Shown in pieces: positions 19,869 through 27,337 of a DNA stretch of 40,000 nucleotides. This DNA is from JBDROU01 sp043809745 [NCBI: bacterium] (GTDB lineage: Bacteria; Elusimicrobiota; JBDRMW01). Location of the stretch: the NCBI GenBank assembly GCA_043809745.1, contig JBDROU010000010.1, positions 1 to 40,000 on the forward strand. The letters run 5' to 3'. A model generated the notes under the pieces. That model saw only the letters and a program-made list of their open reading frames with translations, had not been told where the DNA came from and searched no databases. Positions within the stretch are counted from its first letter, which is position 1. Each line of letters opens with the position of its first letter. A program made the position numbers and the translations under genes.

Positions 19869-20999
19869 ATGATGAAAACATCTATGCAGGAATTAAATGA
19901 TTTTGGCCAGAGTGTTTGGCTGGACGACATCAGCAGGTCCAGTATTGAAAACGGCAGACTTAAGAAAATGATTACATTAGGATTGGCCGGTATAACCACT
20001 AATCCGACAATTTTTGAAAAGGCAATTAACAAAACCGCTGATTATGATGATAAAATCAGACGCTTGCATGATTTCGGGAAAACAGCGTTAGAGATTTATG
20101 ACGATCTGACGGTTGAAGATGTCAGAGACGCGGCAGATCTTCTTAAGCCTACCTATGATGCTACAAAAGGAAGAGATGGATATGCGAGTTTGGAGATAGA
20201 TCCGAAACTAGCTTTTAATGCTGAAAATTCAGTTTCGGAAGGGATCAGATTATTCAAAAAACTTAACCGGCCGAATGTGATGATAAAAATTCCAGCAACT
20301 GAGGCAGGCTTAAGAGCCGCGCAGGAACTTACGGCAAACGGGGTAAATGTCAATGTGACGCTCATCTTTTCCGTAGATCAGTACGTTAAGGCTTTTAAGA
20401 GCTATGTTGAAGGACTTGAAAAACGCATTTTAAACGGATTAGATGTTCAGAATATATGTTCTGTAGCGAGCATTTTTGTAAGCCGGTTGGATACCGCGGT
20501 GGATAATCTGATTGTTCAAGATATAGAACGCAAAATCACCATAGGACAAAAGAGGTGGGTCGAGAATCTTAAGGGTAAATCTGCGACAGCTAACGCAAAA
20601 ATAATATATGCATCTTATTTGGAGCTTATTGTTTCTTCCAGATTCGGGGATCTTGCGGTAAAGGGTGTATTACCGCAAAGAATACTTTGGGCATCAACCG
20701 GCGTAAATGACCCGCATGATAGCAGGATAAAATATGTAACAAATCTGATTGCTAAGGATACTGCTGTTGCTATGCATTTGGAAACATTTGATGTTTTCTT
20801 GTACCAGGGGAAAGCAAAACAGGCTCTTAATTCAAATATTAATGACGCATTAAAAATAATATCAAATCTGAAAGATGTAAATATTTTCATGGATGATATT
20901 TGCAGGAATTTACTGGTCAGAGGTATTTCTTTATTTTCAGATTCATTTGATGCGGTGGTAAATTCTATAGAATCAAGATTTGAGAAAGTAACAGCATAA
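19869..20999 (+). CDS. tal: Transaldolase
   Basis: The 376-residue protein matches the longer transaldolase class (about 370 residues), which moves a dihydroxyacetone unit between sugar phosphates in the cytoplasmic non-oxidative pentose phosphate pathway. Seen: G-I-T-T-N-P-T-I-F near residues 41-49, the Schiff-base lysine in V-M-I-K-I-P-A-T-E (K140), N-V-N-V-T-L-I-F-S, S-V-A-S-I-F-V-S-R-L-D, and a late W-A-S-T-G-V-N-D-P segment. The ATG at 19869 has AAAGGGG about 9 bases upstream; a second ATG follows immediately. It is monocistronic, with its own triple-hexamer promoter 47 bp upstream of the start. It has no signal peptide, unlike the other genes behind this promoter type. Confidence 0.95.
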   Translation: MMKTSMQELNDFGQSVWLDDISRSSIENGRLKKMITLGLAGITTNPTIFEKAINKTADYDDKIRRLHDFGKTALEIYDDLTVEDVRDAADLLKPTYDATKGRDGYASLEIDPKLAFNAENSVSEGIRLFKKLNRPNVMIKIPATEAGLRAAQELTANGVNVNVTLIFSVDQYVKAFKSYVEGLEKRILNGLDVQNICSVASIFVSRLDTAVDNLIVQDIERKITIGQKRWVENLKGKSATANAKIIYASYLELIVSSRFGDLAVKGVLPQRILWASTGVNDPHDSRIKYVTNLIAKDTAVAMHLETFDVFLYQGKAKQALNSNINDALKIISNLKDVNIFMDDICRNLLVRGISLFSDSFDAVVNSIESRFEKVTA

Positions 21000-21155
21000 A
21001 TCAGTGCATTTTATTTCTGCAATTTGGCAGACACTCCGAAACAGCCTCCTGTTTGAAAAAACTGCTTAATCCCATGTATTGCTAATTAAGCTCAAAAGAG
21101 TTAATATTTGTTGAAAGAAATCGCTTAAAAAAAAGCCGAAATAATAAAGATTAAA

Positions 21156-21184
21156 GGAACTTTTGAGGTGTTGCTGGTGTCTAA
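21156..21184 (+). promoter_or_regulatory. ECF (sigma-E-type) promoter upstream of the sigma factor gene
   Basis: GGAACTT (21156-21162) and GTCTAA (21179-21184) are separated by 16 bp, which matches the known RpoE-type ECF consensus. It lies about 20 bp before the sigma factor ATG, so the sigma factor probably activates its own operon. The SD sequence AGGAAAGG follows directly. Confidence 0.8.
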
Positions 21185-21204
21185 TAATTAGGAAAGGATA
21201 GTGC

Positions 21205-21768
21205 ATGCAAGCTATTGATCGTGAGGTTATAAAAAAAGCGTCTGAGGGCGATATTGAATCATTTGAGCAGATATACAGGATAACATCCGGTTTTGTATAT
21301 ACAGTTGCGGTGAGGGTCACCAACAGTATTGAAGATGCAAACGATGTAACCCAGGAGGTTTTTATTAAGGTATTTAAGAATCTTAAATCATATGATTATA
21401 AGGCTGCTCTTACTACCTGGTTATACAGAGTCACAGTTAATACGGCCTTAAATGCCGTTAAAAGGATATCTAAAGAGACTTCCCGCAGGGTTGATTATGA
21501 TACGGTTCTTCAATTTAAAGCGGTAAATGATAATTCGCATGAATCTGCGGAAAATGAAGACAATCGGGCTTTAATAAACAGATTGCTGGATAAACTTAAT
21601 CCGGATCAAAGGGTTTGCGTGGTTTTGCGGGAAATAGAAGGGCTTAGCTATAAAGAAATAGCAGATGTCTTAAAAACAAATATTAATACAGTCAGAACAA
21701 GGCTTAAAAGAGCGCGTGAAGCATTAATTGCTTCGCAGAAGAAGGAGGTGGTTCAAAGTGGAGTGTAA
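21205..21768 (+). CDS. ECF-subfamily RNA polymerase sigma factor (RpoE-like)
   Basis: This is a 187-residue two-domain sigma factor. Region 2 is near residues 20-95, with D-V-T-Q-E-V-F-I-K-V-F as the polymerase-binding and -10-recognition helix pair and T-W-L-Y-R-V-T-V-N-T at its end. Region 4 is near residues 125-180, with R-E-I-E-G-L-S-Y-K-E-I-A, T-V-R-T-R-L-K-R-A-R-E as the -35-reading helix-turn-helix. The start has AGGAAAGG 7 bases upstream. It overlaps the anti-sigma gene by 11 bp. A consensus ECF promoter precedes it and a second one precedes the Spy-like gene, so the operon is probably an autoregulated envelope-stress circuit. The inducing signal is not visible. Confidence 0.95.
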   Translation: MQAIDREVIKKASEGDIESFEQIYRITSGFVYTVAVRVTNSIEDANDVTQEVFIKVFKNLKSYDYKAALTTWLYRVTVNTALNAVKRISKETSRRVDYDTVLQFKAVNDNSHESAENEDNRALINRLLDKLNPDQRVCVVLREIEGLSYKEIADVLKTNINTVRTRLKRAREALIASQKKEVVQSGV

Positions 21769-22240
21769 AAAATATCAGGAATATATCGCTGCCGATTACA
21801 TTGATAAGGAGCTTCCGGAAAATTTGAGCGAGGAAATAGAAAACCATATTAAATATTGCAGAGAATGCATGGGGTTCTTGCATGATATGCAAAAGACGGC
21901 TGTTGAACCGTTTAAGCTGTCGGAAAGCATAAAACCGCCGGAATCCGTATGGGAAAATATTAAAAGCTCCATAGAACCCGGAATTAAGAGAAATATAATA
22001 GTAGATATAAAAAACCGGGTTCGCGCTTTATTTAACGTTCCCAGATATGCGCTGGCTCTCGGGGCAATTGCAACGACGGTCTTTATTTTTGCGATCTCAC
22101 TTAATACGCCTTCTAGGAACAAAGAAGTTGTAAATGATTATCTTGAAGAACAAATCGAATTCATCTCGTATCTAGAAAACGACTCGGGGTCGCCGGATGA
22201 GATTAATTTTGATACCGCTATAGAGAATTATTTTATGTAA
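21758..22240 (+). CDS. Zinc-binding (ZAS-type) membrane anti-sigma factor
   Basis: GTG at 21758 is chosen as start because AAGGAGGTGG lies just upstream and the protein then begins M-E-C-K-K-Y. A TTG-initiated longer frame would read through the SD into a poly-Arg stretch. The 160-residue product has the anti-sigma zinc motif H30-x3-C34-x2-C37, the family's sigma-binding domain, and one membrane helix near residues 97-115. The rest is a short extracytoplasmic tail of about 45 residues. The 11-bp overlap with the sigma gene implies coupled translation and balanced stoichiometry. By analogy it sequesters the sigma factor at the inner membrane; release by proteolysis or redox change is inference. 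Confidence 0.9.
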   Translation: MECKKYQEYIAADYIDKELPENLSEEIENHIKYCRECMGFLHDMQKTAVEPFKLSESIKPPESVWENIKSSIEPGIKRNIIVDIKNRVRALFNVPRYALALGAIATTVFIFAISLNTPSRNKEVVNDYLEEQIEFISYLENDSGSPDEINFDTAIENYFM

Positions 22241-22242
22241 GT

Positions 22243-22271
22243 GAAACTTTTTTGGGGCGCATCTTGTCTTA
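22243..22271 (+). promoter_or_regulatory. Second ECF-type promoter, before the Spy-like gene
   Basis: GAAACTT (22243-22249) and GTCTTA (22266-22271) are separated by 16 bp, the same spacing as the promoter at 21156. Each element differs by one base from that one. It begins 3 bp after the anti-sigma stop codon and ends 24 bp before the Spy-like ATG, so the effector can be transcribed apart from its regulators. Confidence 0.7.
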
Positions 22272-22294
22272 TAAAGTAAAGGGAGGTGGATAAA

Positions 22295-22807
22295 ATGAAA
22301 AAATACTCAAACAGGTTAGCAGTTAGTATCGGGCTGGCAGCTTCGTTCTTATTGGTTTCGATTGCATTTGCACAACCTCCGGATTGTACCGGTGAGAAAT
22401 GCAATTTCCAAGGCAAAAAGAAAGCTGAGTTAATAAAGGAGCTTAATCTTACCGAAGAGCAGCAGGAAAAGATGGGAAAACTGCGTGAGGGGCAAAAGAA
22501 AGAAGGCGAAGAATTAAGAGAAAAGCTTCAAGCTAAAATGAAGGAGCTTAAAACAGAGCTGGATAAGCCGGAAAGTACAAAAAGCAGTATAGAACCTATT
22601 GTCTCCGAGATTAAGGCATTGAAAAATTCAATATTTGATCAACGAATGAACCATCTTTTTGATGTTAAGGAGATTTTGACTCCGGAACAGTTTAAAAAAC
22701 TGAATAAAAAGCATGAAGCCGGAAAAAAGGATATGAAAAAGATGAATAAGAATAAAAAAGGAGAAAAAAGAGGAAAAGATAAGAAAAAAGAACAGATGGG
22801 TGAATAG
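22295..22807 (+). CDS. Spy/CpxP-like periplasmic LTxxQ protein
   Basis: ATG at 22295 follows GGGAGGTGG with good spacing; the GTG at 22286 lies inside that SD and is rejected. The 170-residue product has a signal peptide (K-K start, hydrophobic core, A-F-A-Q cleavage near residue 24). A helical body carries two LTxxQ-type motifs, L-T-E-E-Q and L-T-P-E-Q, as in Spy/CpxP/ZraP periplasmic chaperone and stress-sensor proteins. The tail is strongly lysine-rich. It ends the sigma/anti-sigma operon and has its own ECF promoter, which fits an envelope-stress effector. A Cys pair (C-T-G-E-K-C) after the signal peptide is unusual and might bind metal. Confidence 0.85.
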   Translation: MKKYSNRLAVSIGLAASFLLVSIAFAQPPDCTGEKCNFQGKKKAELIKELNLTEEQQEKMGKLREGQKKEGEELREKLQAKMKELKTELDKPESTKSSIEPIVSEIKALKNSIFDQRMNHLFDVKEILTPEQFKKLNKKHEAGKKDMKKMNKNKKGEKRGKDKKKEQMGE

Positions 22808-22870
22808 TGTTGAAGCCCCTGCTCTTTAGTATGAGAAGCAGCGGTTTAGCAAATATAGTTTAAGCGGATT

Positions 22871-22908
22871 AAGTCCTCTGCAGGAAAATGCAGAGGACTT
22901 ATTTTTAT
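22871..22908 (+). terminator. Rho-independent terminator of the sigma/anti-sigma/Spy operon
   Basis: A 12-bp perfect stem (22871-22882 with 22889-22900) has a 6-base loop (GGAAAA) and is followed by ATTTTTAT. It lies 63 bp after the Spy-like stop. The opposite strand lacks a T-run, so it acts in the plus direction. Confidence 0.9.
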
Positions 22909-23070
22909 GTGCCAAATCCGGATACCTTTTATCTATTAAAAGATATAGAATAATTCTGATGTAAAAAATTCAAAAGTTGAGAGATCTCAATTTGGGTTGA
23001 TAAGCGTGTTATGAAAATAACTGTAATTGAATCCGCCTGCTCTAAAAAGGGGATGGTTTGTGAATGTTTA

Positions 23071-23796
23071 TTATCTGCTTTTTGATTTTGCCAGTAATCT
23101 CAGTATTTCCAAATACAGCCAGATTAAGGTTACCAGTAAGCCAAATGCAGCGTACCATTCCATGTAACGAGGAGCGCCTGCTTCCGCGCCCTTTTCAATA
23201 AAATCAAAATCAAGCACCAGGTTTAAAGCCGCTATGGATACAACTATTAAGCTGAATATAATGCCCATAGTACCGCTTTCGTGTATGAATGGTATTCCTG
23301 TGCCAAAAAACCTGAAAACCAAGTCAACAATATATAACAAGAGTATTGCTCCGGTTGCTGATACAACGCCAAGCTTAAAGTTTTCAGTTACTTTAATAAT
23401 CCTTGATTTATAAAGCATAAGCAGACAGAAAAGCGTGCCAAAGGTTAAACTTACCGCTTGAATAACTATGCCCGGGAATGACTTCTCCATCAAGCTGGAT
23501 AAAACCCCCAGTAAGATACCTTCTATAAATGCGTAAAGAGGAGCTGTATAGTTAGCGATTTTTTTATTGCGAATAGTAATAATTGCTATAATCAAAGCCA
23601 GTATTGCAGCAGGGAATATAACCCACTGCCATTGGAAGGGATTATTCCAGACTAATGATGCGCCTAAAACGGCCAGACCGAGCAATAAAAAGGTCTTATT
23701 TACAGTTCCTTGTATCGTCATTGCATTTGATGAGTCGAATGTCCCGGCGGTTGTAAAAACATTTGCTTTTAAGGAAGGATTTCCCGATCTAAACAT
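23071..23796 (-). CDS. Bax inhibitor-1/YccA-family membrane protein
   Basis: The 241-residue protein has seven hydrophobic segments after a soluble stretch of about 30 residues (F-R-S-G-N-P, M-T-I-Q-G-T-V-N-K). It contains the family signatures Y-A-F-I-E-G-I-L-L-G, L-D-F-D-F-I-E, and a C-terminal M-E-W-Y-A-A-F-G-L-L-V-T-L-I-W-L-Y-L-E-I-L-R. This matches the larger bacterial BaxI_1-type family; homologues include pH-gated calcium-leak channels, but the role in bacteria is unclear. ATG at 23796 has AAGGAG 10 bases upstream on the minus strand. It converges with the Spy operon. A weaker triple-hexamer-like promoter lies upstream. Confidence 0.9.
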   Translation of the reverse strand: MFRSGNPSLKANVFTTAGTFDSSNAMTIQGTVNKTFLLLGLAVLGASLVWNNPFQWQWVIFPAAILALIIAIITIRNKKIANYTAPLYAFIEGILLGVLSSLMEKSFPGIVIQAVSLTFGTLFCLLMLYKSRIIKVTENFKLGVVSATGAILLLYIVDLVFRFFGTGIPFIHESGTMGIIFSLIVVSIAALNLVLDFDFIEKGAEAGAPRYMEWYAAFGLLVTLIWLYLEILRLLAKSKSR

Positions 23797-23848
23797 GGTT
23801 TTAAACTCCTTTTCAATAAAATTTAGACTTTTAGCATTATTTTTGGAT

Positions 23849-23890
23849 ATTATATATAATATTTAAGCTGGTATGTAAAGATTATTTAAC
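23849..23890 (-). promoter_or_regulatory. Possible weaker triple-hexamer promoter of the Bax-inhibitor gene
   Basis: Read on the minus strand: GTTAAA, TTTACA (23879-23874) and GCTTAA at 11-bp spacing, then TATAAT (23854-23849) after 8 bp. The other four copies have 9 bp here, and the outer hexamers are poor, so membership in the set is uncertain. As a plain promoter the -10 is good. Confidence 0.4.
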
Positions 23891-23963
23891 ATGAGTTTTT
23901 ACAGAATTTTAATGCATTTGCTAATTTTATACATAAAAATAAACAAAAGTATGGTATAACAAA

Positions 23964-24173
23964 TGATAACAGCAGAAAACATTTTTTTCACTCCGATGCA
24001 AAATTCTTTACGGGTTTCGATAAACGAAAATATTCGGTTTGCCGACAACTCGCTCGTAAAAAGTCGAAGACTTTTTACGGCTCAAACACGGCGGCAAAAG
24101 TTTCCGAATATTTTCGCGCAGCGGGGCCCTAAATTTTACAAGTCGTTGCAAAAAATGTTTTCTGTTGTTTTTA
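23964..24173. repeat. 210-bp near-perfect palindromic element (MITE-like or structured RNA)
   Basis: All pairings share one centre near 24068. The inner stem is 11 bp (24055-24065/24069-24079, loop GAA). Next come a 7-bp stem (24038-24044/24092-24098), a 13-bp stem (24025-24037/24104-24116), and an outer stem with one mismatch in 20 (23968-23987/24150-24169). The halves between stems are partly unpaired. The GC-content and sequence style differ from flanking AT-rich DNA. A miniature inverted-repeat transposable element is the likeliest explanation; a long structured transcript is possible. It carries no supported gene. Confidence 0.8.
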
Positions 24174-24283
24174 TAGAGGCTTTGCCAAGATAAAAAATAA
24201 AATGGGGAGAATCCCAGTTATTTAATGCTTGATAAGTTTTGTTAAAAAATGTACATTTTGTAATAAATTTTAAGGGAGGACAT

Positions 24284-24940
24284 ATGATTAGAAAACTGAC
24301 AATTACCGTCTGGACATTAGTTCTAGCTTTGTCTATTGGCGGTTCTTTAGCGATTGGTGCCGAGCAGGGGAAATCTATAAAACTTCCTGCTCCGAATATG
24401 GAGGGCGGCAGGCCGCTTATGCAGGTTTTAAGTGAAAGAAAATCAACCAGAGAGTTCGGGTCAAAAGAGTTGTCGTTGCAGGATTTATCGAACTTGTTAT
24501 GGGCTGGATTCGGTATAAACCGTCAGGATACGGGCAAGCGCACCGCTCCATCAGCGTTAAATATGCAGGAAATGGACATATATGTTGCTTTAGAAAAAGG
24601 TTTATATCTCTATGATGCGAAGAATAATGAGCTGCAGCTTGTAGTCGGACTGGATATCAGAGGCAACACAGGGGAACAGCCTTATGTTGACAGCGCTCCT
24701 GTAAATCTTATATATGTTGCGAATCTGTCTAAAATGGGAAATATAAAATCTAAAGATGTGGATATATATTCTTCGGCAGATGCTGCTTACATAAGTGAAA
24801 ACGTTTATCTTTACTGCGCTTCAGAAGGTTTGGCCACGGTTGTGAGGGGATGGATTAACAAGGAATCTCTGTCAAAACTTATGAGACTTAGAGATGACCA
24901 AAAAATTATATTTGCTCAGTCAGTGGGTTATCCCAAATAA
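24284..24940 (+). CDS. Exported nitroreductase-family protein (SagB/ThcOx-like)
   Basis: ATG at 24284 has AAGGGAGGA directly upstream; the earlier TTG at 24239 lacks one. The 218-residue product has a signal peptide (M-I-R-K start, hydrophobic core, I-G-A cleavage near residue 24). A nitroreductase fold follows: R-K-S-T-R-E-F early, L-S-L-Q-D-L-S-N-L-L-W-A-G-F-G-I-N, R-T-A-P-S-A-L-N, then a late Y-I-S-E-N-V-Y-L-Y-C-A-S-E-G-L-A-T-V-V-R-G and a final G-Y-P. Members bind FMN and oxidise or reduce diverse substrates with NAD(P)H. Export of such a protein is unusual but is seen in this secreted subfamily of anaerobes. The substrate is unknown. Confidence 0.85.
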   Translation: MIRKLTITVWTLVLALSIGGSLAIGAEQGKSIKLPAPNMEGGRPLMQVLSERKSTREFGSKELSLQDLSNLLWAGFGINRQDTGKRTAPSALNMQEMDIYVALEKGLYLYDAKNNELQLVVGLDIRGNTGEQPYVDSAPVNLIYVANLSKMGNIKSKDVDIYSSADAAYISENVYLYCASEGLATVVRGWINKESLSKLMRLRDDQKIIFAQSVGYPK

Positions 24941-24991
24941 TTGTTAAATTTAATAATTTGTCAAAAGGATTATATTTAAGAGGGTGAATTA

Positions 24992-25996
24992 ATGAAATCA
25001 AAAATGAGTAATTCGAAGAAATCAGCAAAAAGGTTTATTGTTGTTACCGGAGGCACAGGTTTTATAGGCAGCTGTTTCTTGTGGAAGTTGAATCAAGAAG
25101 GTATAGACAATATACTTGTGGTTGATCATCTGGACGATTCTGAAAAATGGAAGAATTTGGTTGGGAAGCGGTTCGCAGATTATTTACAGAAGGATGATTT
25201 TATTGATTTAGTTGAAAGAGGTAAAATCCCAAAACCTGAAAGCATAATACATTTGGGCGCCTGCAGCTCAACTACCAACACAGATGCTGATTATTACATG
25301 AAGAATAACTATGAATATTCCAAGAAGCTTGCCCTTTGGGCTTTTTCTATAAATGTTCCTTTTATATATGCATCATCCGGAGCAACTTATGGTGATGGGA
25401 GTCACGGTTATAGTGATTCTAATGAAACAACATATAAACTTAAACCCCTAAATGTATATGGTTATTCCAAACAGCTTTTTGATCTCTGGGTTCTTAATAA
25501 TGGCTTTGAAAACAAAGCAACAGGGATAAAGTTTTTTAATGTGTTCGGCCCCAATGAGTACCATAAAGCGGATATGATGAGCGTGATTTGCAAACGGTTT
25601 AAGGATATAAATAACAAGGGAATAATTAAACTGTTTAAGTCTTACAGGGAAGATTACAAAGATGGTGAGCAAAAGAGGGATTTTATTTATATAAAAGATG
25701 CTGTTGAGGTAATGTATTATTTTTTTATGAATCCTAAAATAACGGGGATTTTTAATTTAGGCACAGGAGTTGCCCGCAGCTGGAATGATATCGCTCGTGC
25801 TATGTTTTCTGCATTAGGGAAAGAGCCCAATATTGAATATATTCCTATGCCTGATTATTTAATACCGAAGTACCAGTATTTTACGCAGGCTGATATGAAT
25901 AAACTTAAAGAAGCTGGATACCGCATTAAATTTCAATCACTGGAAGATTCAATCCGTGATTATACGCGTTATTTAAGTAAAAAAGAGCATCTCTAA
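24992..25996 (+). CDS. hldD: ADP-L-glycero-D-manno-heptose 6-epimerase
   Basis: This is a 334-residue extended short-chain dehydrogenase that makes ADP-L-glycero-D-manno-heptose, the heptose donor for LPS inner core. Seen: N-terminal Rossmann motif T-G-G-T-G-F-I-G (about 19-26), the family-typical H-L-G-A-C-S-S-T-T then D-Y-Y-M-K-N-N-Y-E-Y-S-K (substrate and NADP region), catalytic Y156-x3-K160 in N-V-Y-G-Y-S-K, F-N-V-F-G-P-N-E-Y-H-K, R-D-F-I-Y-I-K-D, and the C-terminal K-Y-Q-Y-F-T-Q-A-D. AGAGGGTG lies 9 bases before the ATG at 24992; the ATG five codons in is an alternative start. It supports a Gram-negative envelope with heptose. Other heptose genes are not in the window. Confidence 0.93.
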   Translation: MKSKMSNSKKSAKRFIVVTGGTGFIGSCFLWKLNQEGIDNILVVDHLDDSEKWKNLVGKRFADYLQKDDFIDLVERGKIPKPESIIHLGACSSTTNTDADYYMKNNYEYSKKLALWAFSINVPFIYASSGATYGDGSHGYSDSNETTYKLKPLNVYGYSKQLFDLWVLNNGFENKATGIKFFNVFGPNEYHKADMMSVICKRFKDINNKGIIKLFKSYREDYKDGEQKRDFIYIKDAVEVMYYFFMNPKITGIFNLGTGVARSWNDIARAMFSALGKEPNIEYIPMPDYLIPKYQYFTQADMNKLKEAGYRIKFQSLEDSIRDYTRYLSKKEHL

Positions 25997-26093
25997 ATAT
26001 TAAGAATTGTTTGCAATTAATATACTATTTTAGTTGTTGCCCTTAAATATTACCTAAGAATTTGTTCGTTGGGTCAGTAAAATAAAAGCTTTT

Positions 26094-27221
26094 ATGAAAT
26101 TTACTAAGAATACCTGGTCTGTTTATACAGTTTTTTTGCACTTAATTTTATTGTTTTTTATTATATCCTTCACTGTTACTCTAATTAAGGATCACAAATT
26201 AAAGCAATCTAAAGCATTACTGCAGGATAGAATAGTATCACACCCTGTTTTTAACGAGATACCAAAAATTTATAAAAAAACTGATGTGGGTTCGCTTATC
26301 ACCATAAGGACAAAGAAACAGGCTCTTGAAAGGCGAAATGAACTCGCGGACTTTATTTGGGGAGCAGAGGGTTTCCCGCATTCAAAGAAACCTCACCTTA
26401 TAGAGAAGAACATAAAAGAAAAAACATTTTCTTATTTTGACGACATAGAGTCAATAGATAAAATAACAGTTGATATGGATTATGGTTTAAGCTCCGTTGT
26501 TTATTATTTACACCCTAAAAACACTAACAATAAGCTTATTATTTACCATCAAGGTCATGAAGGAACTTTTAAGAAAGGCATTAAGACCATACTCTATTTT
26601 ATTGAAAAGGGGTATTCTGTACTTGCTTTTTCGATGCCGTTGGGCGGTGTAAATCCCAGGCCTACTGTTGATTTGAAAAGGTTCGGGAGATTCAAGCTGG
26701 AAACGCACGGGCATATGAAATTATTGGATCATCCGGTCAGGTTTTTTGTCGAGCCGGTTGCAGTTGTATTGAACTATATCGATGATGAATATAAATATGA
26801 TTCTATAAGCATGATAGGCATTTCCGGAGGCGGATGGACAACCACGCTGTATTCAGCTATAGACCCCAGGATTACTAACAGTTATCCTGTTGCGGGTTCG
26901 TGCCCTATATATCTCAGATCGCAAGCTCCCAACGATTGGGGTGATTATGAGCAGACCATCCCGGAACTTTATAAAATAGCTAATTATTTAGAGTTATATA
27001 TTTTGGGTTCTTTGGGCGGAGGCCGCAAACAATTGCAAATATTAAACCGCTACGATAAGCATTTCGGAGGGCTTAAATGCAAGACTTATGAGGAGCAGGT
27101 GAAATCCGCGGTGAAAGATTTGGGAGATGGCGAATTTGATTTATATTTAGATGAATCGCATACAGGGCATAAAATTTCAAAACATGCTTTGGAAGTGATA
27201 TCAGAAAATCTGGGCAATTAA
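26094..27221 (+). CDS. Membrane-anchored alpha/beta hydrolase
   Basis: The 375-residue product has one N-terminal membrane anchor (about residues 8-31). The fold is an alpha/beta hydrolase with oxyanion loop H-Q-G-H-E-G (152-157), nucleophile elbow G-I-S244-G-G-G, and a C-terminal D-E-S-H-T-G-H-K-I-S whose H359 (or H356) is the likely catalytic His. The catalytic Asp may be in N-R-Y-D-K (321). The substrate is unknown; esterase, acyltransferase or peptidase activity is possible. No good SD precedes ATG 26094, and I see no better start. It lies 97 bp after hldD on the same strand, so a shared transcript is possible. Confidence 0.75.
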   Translation: MKFTKNTWSVYTVFLHLILLFFIISFTVTLIKDHKLKQSKALLQDRIVSHPVFNEIPKIYKKTDVGSLITIRTKKQALERRNELADFIWGAEGFPHSKKPHLIEKNIKEKTFSYFDDIESIDKITVDMDYGLSSVVYYLHPKNTNNKLIIYHQGHEGTFKKGIKTILYFIEKGYSVLAFSMPLGGVNPRPTVDLKRFGRFKLETHGHMKLLDHPVRFFVEPVAVVLNYIDDEYKYDSISMIGISGGGWTTTLYSAIDPRITNSYPVAGSCPIYLRSQAPNDWGDYEQTIPELYKIANYLELYILGSLGGGRKQLQILNRYDKHFGGLKCKTYEEQVKSAVKDLGDGEFDLYLDESHTGHKISKHALEVISENLGN

Positions 27222-27337
27222 AGTATGGTCAAGTTTACAGCTGTGTGATTGCAATAGCCGGAAGTTTTTTGCCGTAATGCTTTTTAAGGAGAAGGCAAAT
27301 TAATAAAAGGTTTTACTATCAACAAAACAGAAACGAG

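Larger units (their letters stand above)
23797..24283. other. Intergenic region between the Bax-inhibitor and nitroreductase genes (487 bp)
   Basis: The region contains the minus-strand promoter of the Bax-inhibitor gene (about 23849-23890), the 210-bp palindrome (23964-24173), and the plus-strand leader of the nitroreductase-like gene with its SD AAGGGAGGA at 24272-24280. I see no RNA gene I can name. Confidence 0.7.

Noticed and set aside
21040-21055. AAACAG/CTGTTT hairpin after transaldolase as terminator
   Set aside because: Short stem and an A-run instead of a T-run on the relevant strand.
23823-23828. GTCTAA on the minus strand upstream of the Bax-inhibitor gene, as a third ECF promoter
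   Set aside because: No GAACTT-like element lies 16 bp further upstream; the matching position reads AATATCC.
23963-24193. 76-codon plus-strand frame
   Set aside because: It coincides with the 210-bp palindrome, has no SD and no protein-like composition.
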